Both the position numbers and the translations under genes were made by a program. The notes under the pieces were generated by a model. It made no database searches, was not told the DNA's origin, and saw nothing but the letters and a program-made list of their open reading frames with translations. Of a DNA stretch of 64,000 nucleotides, positions 42,644 to 49,834 are shown piece by piece. Within the stretch, counting starts at the first letter, position 1; every line of letters starts with the position of its first letter. Source of the DNA: Candidatus Salinicoccus stercoripullorum (lineage in GTDB: Bacteria; Bacillota; Bacilli; Staphylococcales; Salinicoccaceae). The stretch covers positions 1-64,000 of the forward strand of contig DXHR01000001.1 of NCBI GenBank assembly GCA_019113295.1, read 5' to 3'.

Positions 42644-44128
42644 ATGTTACGCTATGTTCAAAATATGGGGAGATCATTCATGCTCCCTGTCGCTGTACTG
42701 CCGGCAGTTGCACTTCTGGTCGGATTTGCATATATAATTGATTCAGATGGTCCGGCAGGCGACAATATCATTTCACTTGCCCTTTTCCGGGCAGGCACCT
42801 CGGTACTCGATAATCTGGCGCTGCTGTTCGCTGTAGGACTGTCATTCGGCATGTCCAAGGATAAGAGCGGGGCTGCAGCGATTACAGGTCTGGTTTCGTT
42901 TCTTGTAGTCACCAACCTGCTTAATGCAGATGCAATGGAATTATTCAAAGGCATCCCGGCAGATGAGGTTACGGGGGCATTTACTGTAATTGACAATAAC
43001 GTCCTAATCGGTATACTGACCGGACTCATTTCAGCAGCATTGTACAATAAATTCAGTAATGTAAAGCTGCCTGATTATCTCGCTTTCTTCAGTGGCAGGC
43101 GTGCAGTACCGATCATCGCGGTATTTGTAATGGCTGCTCTGGCGGGTCTCCTGTATTTGGTTTGGCCGATAATGTATAATGGTCTGGTCAACTTTGGCGA
43201 ATGGATCAGCGGCCTTGGTGCATTGGGCGCCGGTCTGTACGGTTTCTTCAATAGACTGCTCATTCCGACCGGCCTGCATCATGCACTCAACTCTGTATTC
43301 TGGTTCGATACTGTCGGCATCAACGATATCGGAAACTTCTGGGCGAACGAAGGGGAACAGGGGATTACAGGACGTTATCAGGCCGGGTTCTTCCCGATTA
43401 TGATGTTCGGCCTGCCGGGCGCTGCGCTCGCGATGTATCATACAGCGAAAACCAAATATAAGAAAGCAGCGGCTTCATTGCTGCTTGCGACTGCACTTAC
43501 GGCATTCCTTACAGGTGTGACTGAACCGATGGAATTCTCATTCATGTTCCTTGCGCCGCTGCTCTATGTTGTTCATGCATTACTTACAGGGGTATCAATG
43601 TTCGTTGCGGCAAGTTTCGAATGGACAGCAGGTTTCAGTTTCAGTGCGGGACTGATAGATTTCCTGCTAAGCTCAAGGATACCGATTGCGAATCAGCCGT
43701 ATATGCTGATGGTTCAGGGTGCTGGATTCTTCATCCTGTACTACATCATATTCAGGGTCCTGATTACTGCATTGAATATTAAGACGCCAGGACGTGATGC
43801 CTCAATACTCGGAGAATCTGAAGATGTAACCGTAGACACACAAGAGGAAGTAGCAGGACATCCTGTCTCCAATACTGCTGGAGAAGATAAATATACACAG
43901 AAAGCCGACAAAATCCTCATCGGGCTCGGCGGCAGGGAGAACATCGATACGGTGGATTACTGCACGACAAGGCTGAGGGTAAATGTCCACGATGATTCCA
44001 AGATCGATGAAGGCCAGCTTAAGGCTTCGGGTGCCCATGGCGTGGTCAAACCGGGCAAAAACAACGTTCAGGTTGTTGTAGGTACGGAAGTTGAACATGT
44101 GGCTGAAGAAATGAAACGCATGCTCTAG
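42644..44128 (+). CDS. nagE: N-acetylglucosamine-specific PTS transporter IICB
   Basis: A 494-residue PTS permease in IIC-IIB order. The IIC domain opens VQNMGRSFMLPVAVLPAVAL and contains LIPTGLHHALNSVFWFDT and LTGVTEPMEFSFMF. The C-terminal IIB domain carries the phospho-cysteine in VDYCTTRLR. No IIA domain is encoded here. Together with divergent nagA and with nagB 14 kb upstream it makes a complete GlcNAc uptake and breakdown route. GGGAGG precedes the ATG. Confidence 0.9.
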   Translation: MLRYVQNMGRSFMLPVAVLPAVALLVGFAYIIDSDGPAGDNIISLALFRAGTSVLDNLALLFAVGLSFGMSKDKSGAAAITGLVSFLVVTNLLNADAMELFKGIPADEVTGAFTVIDNNVLIGILTGLISAALYNKFSNVKLPDYLAFFSGRRAVPIIAVFVMAALAGLLYLVWPIMYNGLVNFGEWISGLGALGAGLYGFFNRLLIPTGLHHALNSVFWFDTVGINDIGNFWANEGEQGITGRYQAGFFPIMMFGLPGAALAMYHTAKTKYKKAAASLLLATALTAFLTGVTEPMEFSFMFLAPLLYVVHALLTGVSMFVAASFEWTAGFSFSAGLIDFLLSSRIPIANQPYMLMVQGAGFFILYYIIFRVLITALNIKTPGRDASILGESEDVTVDTQEEVAGHPVSNTAGEDKYTQKADKILIGLGGRENIDTVDYCTTRLRVNVHDDSKIDEGQLKASGAHGVVKPGKNNVQVVVGTEVEHVAEEMKRML

Positions 44129-44140
44129 AAGTTTTTCAAG

Positions 44141-44169
44141 GCATTCCGGATTTCCGGAATGCTTTTTTT
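44141..44169 (+). terminator. nagE terminator
   Basis: GCATTCCGG / CCGGAATGC followed by seven T. Confidence 0.88.
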
Positions 44170-44217
44170 AGTGGTGGCGGGAAGTTTATTATATAATGGC
44201 GGAAAAGGAGGGGGACA

Positions 44218-45330
44218 ATGTTCTCGTTTAATAATCCCGTAGAGATAAAGTTCGGGGATGGTATTTTCACCCGGCTGAATGAATTTGTTGAAGACTTTGG
44301 CTATGAACGGATCGTTGTGGCCGCATCCGGGTCCCAGGTGAAGAATGGTGTCGTGGAACTGATCGAATCACTGCTCGGGGACAAGGTGCGCGGGGTGATC
44401 ACAGGCATTGAGGCGAATCCGACGCTCGCCAATGTCGAATCGATTGCCAGTGCAATGTATGAACATGATGCACATGCCGTCATTGCAACGGGCGGCGGCT
44501 CGGTGATGGATGCAGCAAAAGCTGCTGCGGCGTCATATATGCAGGGCATCGATGTCGGGGAACTGTTCGGGCATACGGATTTCTCAGAAGCACTGCCGAT
44601 CATTGCGGTGCCGTCTACGAGCGGCTCCGCTTCGGAAGTGACACCGACAAGTGTCATCAGTGACAAGGAAAACGGTTTGAAAGTTCCTTTGGCAGGAAAA
44701 GGGCTCTATCCGAAGCTGGCGGTTGTGGATCCGGAGCTTACATTTACATGCCCTCCCAATATTACGGCTGTTTCAGGTATCGATGTCATCTGCCATGCTC
44801 TTGACAGCTTTGGGTCGGTCAAAAGCAATCCGATCTCCGATACACTTGCAGTCCGTGCGGCCGGACTCGCGTTCCGTAATCTGGAAGCGGCATTTCTGGA
44901 GCCCGAGAACAGGGAAGCGCGCAGAAACATGTCACTCGGCAGCATGCTTGCCGGACTGGCATTCAGTCAGACCGGCACGACGGCGTCACACGCAATGAGT
45001 TATTATCTGACTTCGCATTTCAACATCCCCCACGGAGAAGCGTGTGCTTTTTCACTGGATGAATGGTTCGTCATCAACGCGGAAGCGGATCCCCGGCTGC
45101 ATCATCATGCAAAGGACATAGGATTCGAAGATGCCGGGGACCTCGCCCGCCGGTTCAATGAACTCAAGGGCAAAGTGGGTCTGAGGATGACCTTGAAGGA
45201 TCTTGGCATCGGACAGGAAGCGATGGAGGATATTGCGGATGAGACACTGAAGCAGGCGAACATGAAAAACAACATAGCACAATTGGATAAATCGGGAATC
45301 GTACAGCTGCTTGAACGAAAGCGGGGATGA
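44218..45330 (+). CDS. Iron-containing alcohol dehydrogenase
   Basis: A 370-residue group III metal-dependent dehydrogenase. NAD-binding GGGSVMDAAKA and the downstream PSTSGSASEVTPTSV are clear. Metal ligands are in DVICHALDS and the later TASHAMSYYLTSHFNIPHGEA histidine segment. It reduces or oxidises a small alcohol/aldehyde pair; the substrate cannot be fixed. AAAGGAGGGGG lies before the ATG. It could be functionally linked with the aldehyde dehydrogenase 4 kb upstream, but the two are separate units. Confidence 0.85.
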   Translation: MFSFNNPVEIKFGDGIFTRLNEFVEDFGYERIVVAASGSQVKNGVVELIESLLGDKVRGVITGIEANPTLANVESIASAMYEHDAHAVIATGGGSVMDAAKAAAASYMQGIDVGELFGHTDFSEALPIIAVPSTSGSASEVTPTSVISDKENGLKVPLAGKGLYPKLAVVDPELTFTCPPNITAVSGIDVICHALDSFGSVKSNPISDTLAVRAAGLAFRNLEAAFLEPENREARRNMSLGSMLAGLAFSQTGTTASHAMSYYLTSHFNIPHGEACAFSLDEWFVINAEADPRLHHHAKDIGFEDAGDLARRFNELKGKVGLRMTLKDLGIGQEAMEDIADETLKQANMKNNIAQLDKSGIVQLLERKRG

Positions 45331-45399
45331 TCTTTATTAAGAGGTCCCTTTTTTCAGCGGGTTTATGCTGTGCTGATTTTACTTGCGGGGTGTGACGGT

Positions 45400-45909
45400 A
45401 TGGGTGAGGAAAAGGATTATCTGGTGATCAGGAGGCCGGAGATTTCCGATGCGCTGAGAATTGCCGTAATATGCAGCGAAGGCTGGCGCCAGACGGTGGA
45501 CGGGACGATGTCCGAATCTTTCCAGCGGAGCATAATCTCCTTCTGGTACACAGAAGATAAAGTGGCCGGGGATATCAGACGCGGCAGCTACAGTTATGTT
45601 GCAGAGGTAAACGGCGTGGTCGCAGGGGTCATCGGAGGCGGCATGACGGCGCTTGATACATCTAAAGTGTTCGTCTTTTATGTAGACCGGGAATACCGTT
45701 ACCGGGGCATCGGTAAAGAACTGCTTGCGAAAATTACAGAGGGTCACAGGAAAAGAGGGGCGGTCTGCCAATGGGTCTCTGTACAGGAAGGGAATGAACA
45801 CGGCCTGCCGTTTTACGAAGCAAGAGGTTTCGTATACCAGCGCGACAAGAAGACGAAGACCGAAACCGGGGAGGTGCAGATATCCCGCCGGTACAGGCGG
45901 GAACTGTAG
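45400..45909 (+). CDS. GNAT family N-acetyltransferase
   Basis: A 169-residue acetyltransferase. IRRPEISDALRIAVICSEGW forms the first strand and helix. YVDREYRYRGIGKELLAKI contains the acetyl-CoA motif RxxGIG, and NEHGLPFYEARGFVYQ the C-terminal motif. The acceptor is unknown. ATG at 45400 is used; the track start ten codons earlier would add a hydrophobic stretch (MLILLAGC) that could be read as a lipobox but is not expected for a GNAT protein. Confidence 0.75.
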   Translation: MGEEKDYLVIRRPEISDALRIAVICSEGWRQTVDGTMSESFQRSIISFWYTEDKVAGDIRRGSYSYVAEVNGVVAGVIGGGMTALDTSKVFVFYVDREYRYRGIGKELLAKITEGHRKRGAVCQWVSVQEGNEHGLPFYEARGFVYQRDKKTKTETGEVQISRRYRREL

Positions 45910-45935
45910 AAGTCTGTATGCGTGACAATGCGCTG

Positions 45936-46832
45936 TCACAGGCTTTTGTTTTTACGGAGATTGTCAATCTCTGTTCCCGCCACTCTGACGTGGTCTGCCA
46001 CTTTTTCGCTGATGTCTTCCAGATGGAAGGCGGATTCCGCTTTACTCAAATGTTCTTCCGCGTTATCCGGATCATACAGAGCGGTGTAGATGAGGCACAT
46101 GAGATGATGGGTCCTGCCCAGATAGTACATCGTGTTGCGTTCCTGGATTCTGATCAGCAGTTTGTAGCATATGTCCAGTGCCTGTATGTAATCGTGGTTG
46201 CTGTACAGGCTGTTCGCGTAGCCGTAGTATAACTGGATCAGCATATAATGATCGAAGTGATTGATATCCTCATGTTCCAGTATGCGTGTCCTGTAGCGGG
46301 TGTACATTTCAAGTGCATCGTCATACTTTTCCTGAATAAGGTATAAATCTCCAAGTGAATTGATAATCTCAAGCTCGAGATCCGACTTGTTCTTCTTTGT
46401 TCTCATCAGTTCCACGAGAATCTTTTCTGCTTCATCGTACTTCTTTTCATTTCTGAATGTGATGGCAGAGTATGTCCTGAAGAGTCTGTCGAAATTATTG
46501 TATTTCAAGTCGAAACCGTCATGCTTGTTTATTGTTTCATCGGCATCCTTCAGGGTCATCTTCAGCATTTCGGGATGTCTGAAATAGACATATTCACGCA
46601 ATTTTTCCAAATAATAATCGATCATCGCATATTCTGAGCCTTCGTCGACGAATAAAGTCTGTATGCTGATGCCAAGGCGCTGGCACAGCTGATAGAGCAC
46701 CTCTGCCGTAATTGCAGTATCCCCGCGTTCGAATCTGTAGATGGTTGTCATGCCGCATATGCCTTCTGTGAGATCTTTATGGGTCAGACCTTTCAGCTGG
46801 CGTAATTTTTTGAACCGCTCAAAATATTCCAT
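45936..46832 (-). CDS. HTH-TPR transcriptional regulator, RNPP/Rgg-like
   Basis: A 298-residue regulator. Residues about 6-60 form an XRE-type helix-turn-helix (RQLKGLTHKDLTEGICGMTTIYRFERGD). The rest is helical with tetratricopeptide-like repeats, for example EIINSLGDLYLIQEKYDDAL, YGYANSLYSNHDYIQALDI and GRTHHLMCLIYTALYDPDNA. This domain order and length match peptide-sensing RNPP regulators (PlcR, Rgg, PrgX; about 285-320 residues), whose TPR groove binds a re-imported pheromone. A short secreted peptide gene lies divergently 102 bases away. Regulation by peptide is inferred from architecture and context. It has AGGATATC-type upstream sequence (GGGAGG) before the ATG. Confidence 0.8.
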   Translation of the reverse strand: MEYFERFKKLRQLKGLTHKDLTEGICGMTTIYRFERGDTAITAEVLYQLCQRLGISIQTLFVDEGSEYAMIDYYLEKLREYVYFRHPEMLKMTLKDADETINKHDGFDLKYNNFDRLFRTYSAITFRNEKKYDEAEKILVELMRTKKNKSDLELEIINSLGDLYLIQEKYDDALEMYTRYRTRILEHEDINHFDHYMLIQLYYGYANSLYSNHDYIQALDICYKLLIRIQERNTMYYLGRTHHLMCLIYTALYDPDNAEEHLSKAESAFHLEDISEKVADHVRVAGTEIDNLRKNKSL

Positions 46833-46849
46833 TGATATCCTCCCGTTTG

Positions 46850-46872
46850 TTCACAATTTTTGCATATGTGAA
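46850..46872. promoter_or_regulatory. Dyad TTCACA-N11-TGTGAA, candidate regulator site
   Basis: A perfect 6+6 inverted repeat lies in the regulator-peptide intergenic space. It ends two bases before the -35 of the peptide gene. That position suits an activator of the peptide promoter and also overlaps the probable leader/start region of the regulator, allowing autoregulation. Confidence 0.5.
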
Positions 46873-46874
46873 TA

Positions 46875-46903
46875 TTGATTAAATATTTAGAATACTACAT
46901 AAT
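46875..46903 (+). promoter_or_regulatory. Promoter of the secreted peptide gene
   Basis: TTGATT (46875-46880), a 17-base spacer and CATAAT (46898-46903) make a good SigA promoter 31 bases before the peptide start. Confidence 0.6.
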
Positions 46904-46934
46904 ATGGTTATAGACATTGATTGGTGGTGAAGGG

Positions 46935-47111
46935 ATGAAAAAACTTATCAGCGTATTGATTGTGAGTCTGATGCTGTTTGGCGCAGTGACATTCACCAGT
47001 CCGGAAACAGTAGAAGCGAGTATTGTTAAGTCGGATGAGCCGGCATACAGTGTCATGAACGGCGGTCCATACATGTCTGATGGTAGACCCCGCCCGATCG
47101 ATGTTTATTAG
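46935..47111 (+). CDS. Small secreted peptide, candidate pheromone precursor
   Basis: A 58-residue product. MKKLISVLIVSLMLFGAV is a typical signal peptide, with a probable cleavage after VEA (residue 28). About 30 mature residues remain, ending DGRPRPIDVY. There are no cysteines and no double-glycine leader. It is divergent from an HTH-TPR regulator, which is the arrangement of PapR/PlcR-type and Rgg/SHP-type circuits where the C-terminal residues become the signal. The start at 46935 follows GGTGGTGAAGGG; the track start six codons upstream has no ribosome binding site. No homologue is recognised by eye. Confidence 0.65.
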   Translation: MKKLISVLIVSLMLFGAVTFTSPETVEASIVKSDEPAYSVMNGGPYMSDGRPRPIDVY

Positions 47112-47156
47112 CAACTTATAGTAAGTTCATTTTTTCCTTACCCTTAATTGGATTTA

Positions 47157-47210
47157 CCCCTGCCTGAGAAATGCACCCGACCTCTTAATAATTTCAGGCA
47201 GGGGCTTTTT
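47157..47210 (+). terminator. Terminator of the peptide gene
   Basis: CCCCTGCCTGA / TCAGGCAGGGG is an 11-bp stem with a long loop, followed by CTTTTTAT. A weaker A/T hairpin with a T-run (AACTTA-TAG-TAAGTT, 47113-47127) lies just after the stop. Confidence 0.75.
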
Positions 47211-47387
47211 ATGCCCGAAATATGCTGAATGCATATAAATAACCTGGTTTTCATGTTAACATACCCAGATTCGAAATACTTTAACGCCCAAATGAAATTT
47301 ATTTATCATAATTATACATATGACACGGTTTAATTTCATTTTCGAAGCAATTTGTTATAATTGGGGAAAAAGATTTCGGAGGAAGAC

Positions 47388-47780
47388 ATGAAGAAATACA
47401 TAAGAGTGGTCGGAGCTGTCATTGTAAATGAAAATGACGAAATTTTATGTGCCCAGCGCCCTGAAGGAAAAAGCCTTGAGCTGATGTGGGAATTCCCCGG
47501 CGGTAAAATCGAAGAGGGGGAGGAACCTCTGGATGCCCTGATACGTGAACTGGAAGAGGAAATGGGCTGCCGGATCGAAGTGGGTGACAAGATCACCACT
47601 ACTGTCCATGAATATGATTTCGGCATTGTCGAGTTGACGACCTATTACTCCAAAGTGACATCTGGTGAAATCCAGCTGCTTGAACATGTCGATATGAAAT
47701 GGCTCAAAAGGGATGTCATCGATGCACTGGATTGGGCGCCTGCCGACATTCCGGCGATTGAACTGATTAAAAAAGGATAG
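47388..47780 (+). CDS. MutT-type NUDIX hydrolase
   Basis: A 130-residue (deoxy)nucleoside triphosphate pyrophosphohydrolase. The NUDIX box GGKIEEGEEPLDALIRELEEE is intact, preceded by VVGAVIVNENDEILCAQRP and followed by VDMKWLKRDVIDALDWAPAD. It probably removes 8-oxo-dGTP from the nucleotide pool. ATG at 47388 is placed six bases after GGAGGAAG. TATAAT at 47356-47361 is a likely -10. Confidence 0.88.
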   Translation: MKKYIRVVGAVIVNENDEILCAQRPEGKSLELMWEFPGGKIEEGEEPLDALIRELEEEMGCRIEVGDKITTTVHEYDFGIVELTTYYSKVTSGEIQLLEHVDMKWLKRDVIDALDWAPADIPAIELIKKG

Positions 47781-47786
47781 TTTTAT

Positions 47787-48107
47787 ATGGAAGGTACATT
47801 ATACCCGTTCAGAACGCAGCACATATTTCGCGACAGGTGAAAATCTCAGGGAGCAGTATGACGAAAGCATTGTGCTGAAAGACCTGCTGGGACCGACAAC
47901 GTTCAACAACAGGTACATCATTGAAGATGTCGGTTACGGGCTTGTCCTGTGGAAGAGTACAGGGGAGTTGCCGGGCATTGAGACACCGGCAATCGTTCTA
48001 TCATCCATCTGGCATCAATCATGCAGGAGTGCAACTTCACGCAGGAGGGGCTGACCTTTGATAAAGCCGGTATCGACAGTAAAATGGAACTGAATGCACA
48101 AGTATGA
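47787..48107 (+). pseudogene. Opine/octopine dehydrogenase C-terminal remnant
   Basis: In one frame the sequence reads ENLREQYDESIVLKDLLGPT and then NNRYIIEDVGYGLVLWKSTG, which resembles the C-terminal helical domain of NAD/NADP octopine/nopaline dehydrogenases (RYL.EDIPYGLV....G...GV.TP). After ETPAI the frame shifts, and IIHLASIMQECNFTQEGLTF continues the family pattern to a stop at 48105. The N-terminal Rossmann domain is missing. It is a truncated, frameshifted remnant directly after mutT. Confidence 0.6.
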
Positions 48108-48112
48108 AAAAC

Positions 48113-48282
48113 GGGGCTGGGACATAAACATCCCCAGAAAAATTAATCCGTACATTAGCTTTCCCGGGGCATCTGCGTAAGCCTGCAGTCTTACGCAGAT
48201 GCCATTCGCCGGGTGTCTAACGTACGGATTTTATCTGTAATTCATAAAATATACTATCTTCCGGGAGTTTTGTCCCAGCTCC
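48113..48282. repeat. Large palindromic element (long hairpin)
   Basis: Nested arms pair across 170 bases. The outer arms are GGGGCTGGGACA / TGTCCCAGCTCC, the middle arms ATCCGTACATTAG / CTAACGTACGGAT, and the inner arms GGCATCTGCGTAAG / CTTACGCAGATGCC around CCTGCAGT. The outer motif GGGGCTGGGACA...TGTCCCAGC is known from intergenic palindromes of staphylococci. No T-run follows directly. It lies between a dead gene and the convergent DUF2188 gene. Confidence 0.8.
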
Positions 48283-48289
48283 AATTCAG

Positions 48290-48706
48290 CTATTCATCCT
48301 TTTTATGGGTGATGACTTCCGCTCCGCGGTTGCCGGCGATCTCTTTTGCCCGCTTAACGGCTTCCTCTTTCGTATCATACGTGTTGCTGGGACGTTTCGC
48401 CCCTTTTGTCTGTACTTTCCATTCGTCATCTTCATAGAAGACCTCGACGTCGTTATCAGCTATTTTGCCGCCCTGGACATCGGGATCGTCTTCGTGCTGG
48501 GTGATGTCTTTATCCTCAAGTTCTTTTAATTCTTTCTCGGTAGCATCTTTATACCAATCCTGTGCCTGTTCGGTCCCGATCGGGATTGCACGGTCATCGT
48601 CATACCCTTCTTTAAGCAGTGCATTGATGATATCAATCGCTTTTCTTCGTTCCAGCTTTTCCATATTCTTCAGTGAATCCGGATAATCATTTGTTGTATA
48701 AGGCAT
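48290..48706 (-). CDS. DUF2188 domain protein (YdaT-like)
   Basis: A 138-residue, highly charged cytoplasmic protein. The N-terminal half (MPYTTNDYPDSLKNMEKLERRKAIDIINALLKEG) resembles the small ChaB/YdaT-type stress proteins. The C-terminal half (WKVQTKGAKRPSNTYDTKEEAVKRAKEIA) is a DUF2188 domain, related to the shorter protein at 10.5 kb. AAAGGAG supports ATG 48706. Function unknown, with osmotic or general stress a reasonable guess. Confidence 0.78.
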   Translation of the reverse strand: MPYTTNDYPDSLKNMEKLERRKAIDIINALLKEGYDDDRAIPIGTEQAQDWYKDATEKELKELEDKDITQHEDDPDVQGGKIADNDVEVFYEDDEWKVQTKGAKRPSNTYDTKEEAVKRAKEIAGNRGAEVITHKKDE

Positions 48707-48774
48707 TCCGATTTCTCCTTTCGTCAATCTCTAGTAATATAGTACCCACAATACTGAAGATTAAAGGTGATAAA

Positions 48775-49173
48775 ATGCTATTCAAGTATGAAGTCGAAAC
48801 CGATAAGCGGGAAAGTTTTATCAATATCGATTCACTCGTGCAGAAAGCGCTCGCAGAATCCAAGCTGAAAAGCGGGGTGGTGGTTGTCTTCACACCGCAT
48901 ACTACTGCGGGTGTTACAATCAATGAGAATGCAGATCCGGATGTCGTGCGGGATCTGGTCTACGGCATGAATGTCACGTTCGACAACAAAAAAGAGTACC
49001 GGCATGCCGAGGGCAATTCGGACTCCCATATGAAATCGTCGCTCGTGGGTGCAAGTGAGACGCTGATTGTGGAAAAAGGCGAAGTGATCTATGGCACATG
49101 GCAGAGCACATACTTTGCAGAGTTCGACGGGCCGCGCAGGAGAACCGTCTATATTAAAGTGGTCAAAGGATAA
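48775..49173 (+). CDS. YjbQ family protein (UPF0047)
   Basis: A 132-residue YjbQ/UPF0047 protein. VVVVFTPHTTAGVTINENADPDV and the later SHMKSSLVGASETL and VIYGTWQSTYFAEFDGPR are the conserved blocks forming the family's putative active site. Some members show weak thiamine phosphate synthase activity, but the physiological role is unsettled. AAAGGTGAT precedes ATG 48775; the 34 upstream codons of the track belong to the divergent promoter region. Confidence 0.88.
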   Translation: MLFKYEVETDKRESFINIDSLVQKALAESKLKSGVVVVFTPHTTAGVTINENADPDVVRDLVYGMNVTFDNKKEYRHAEGNSDSHMKSSLVGASETLIVEKGEVIYGTWQSTYFAEFDGPRRRTVYIKVVKG

Positions 49174-49386
49174 TTGATTTGCGCAGACACAGAAAAACCT
49201 GCACCGGGTGAGTGCAGGAAAAATAGGAGAAATTTTTATTAAGAAAATGGAATAGGTTATAGTTAATGTTAATTAACTATCTTTATAATACTGAATTTTC
49301 AGATTAATTGCAAGGGCTTATTTCATTTTTCCGGTTTATTTTTTGGGTATTGGGTAAATGATGGCAAAAGGATATAGGAGGCAGTT
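49174..49386. other. Intergenic region with dyad and promoter elements
   Basis: It contains a hairpin CCTGCAC / GTGCAGG (49199-49218, without a T-run) and a palindrome ATAGTTAA-N6-TTAACTAT (49259-49280). A TATAAT (49285-49290) follows five bases later. The palindrome could be an operator for the small membrane protein gene downstream. No coding sequence was seen. Confidence 0.35.
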
Positions 49387-49557
49387 ATGGAATTCATCAA
49401 ATCATTATTTGTATTTCTTTTTAAATTGTTGGTTGTACTGCTCGTCGTTGCAACAGCGGGAATTGCCGTTTTGGCATTCTTTTTGAAAAAAGACGTGGAT
49501 GAAATCAAAGAATTCACGGAGAACCTGAAACGGGAAGTCAACACGGAAAACGAATAG
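49387..49557 (+). CDS. Small single-helix membrane protein
   Basis: A 56-residue protein too short for the track. It starts MEFIKSLFVFLFKLLVVLL, with one transmembrane helix (residues about 8-33), and ends with a charged amphipathic tail (KKDVDEIKEFTENLKREVN). TAGGAGG lies seven bases before the ATG, and a strong terminator follows, so it is a genuine monocistronic gene. No known family is recognised. Confidence 0.7.
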   Translation: MEFIKSLFVFLFKLLVVLLVVATAGIAVLAFFLKKDVDEIKEFTENLKREVNTENE

Positions 49558-49569
49558 CCGGTCTTTTTG

Positions 49570-49597
49570 GCGGGACACTTCCGGTGTCCCGCTTTTG
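49570..49597 (+). terminator. Rho-independent terminator
   Basis: GCGGGACAC / GTGTCCCGC with a TTCCG loop, followed by TTTTGT. Confidence 0.88.
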
Positions 49598-49799
49598 TCT
49601 TGGCCGGCGGGTGTCCGGGGCATGATTGAGCGCACGGATGCACAGCCCGGCAGACATGCAATCATTTACGCGCCATTTCCGCTTTTAATTCCAGCGTGCT
49701 CATATACCGGATCACTGTTCCCTTATCATCGCTTCTTAAACGACGATAAGATGAGGCCGCTATGTCATCATCGTTCCAAAACCGACGCTGACATCCCGA

Positions 49800-49822
49800 C
49801 AAAAAACGCCCCGGAAGGGGCG
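49800..49822 (-). terminator. Terminator of the zinc-binding lipoprotein gene
   Basis: CGCCCC-GGAA-GGGGCG followed on the minus strand by a run of T. The stretch 49598-49799 before it holds no supported gene. Confidence 0.85.
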
Positions 49823-49834
49823 CCCAATTCAAAA

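Noticed and set aside
45370-45400. GNAT protein as a lipoprotein (MLILLAGC start)
   Set aside because: The hydrophobic stretch is very short, no basic N-region exists, and a downstream ATG gives a normal cytoplasmic GNAT fold.
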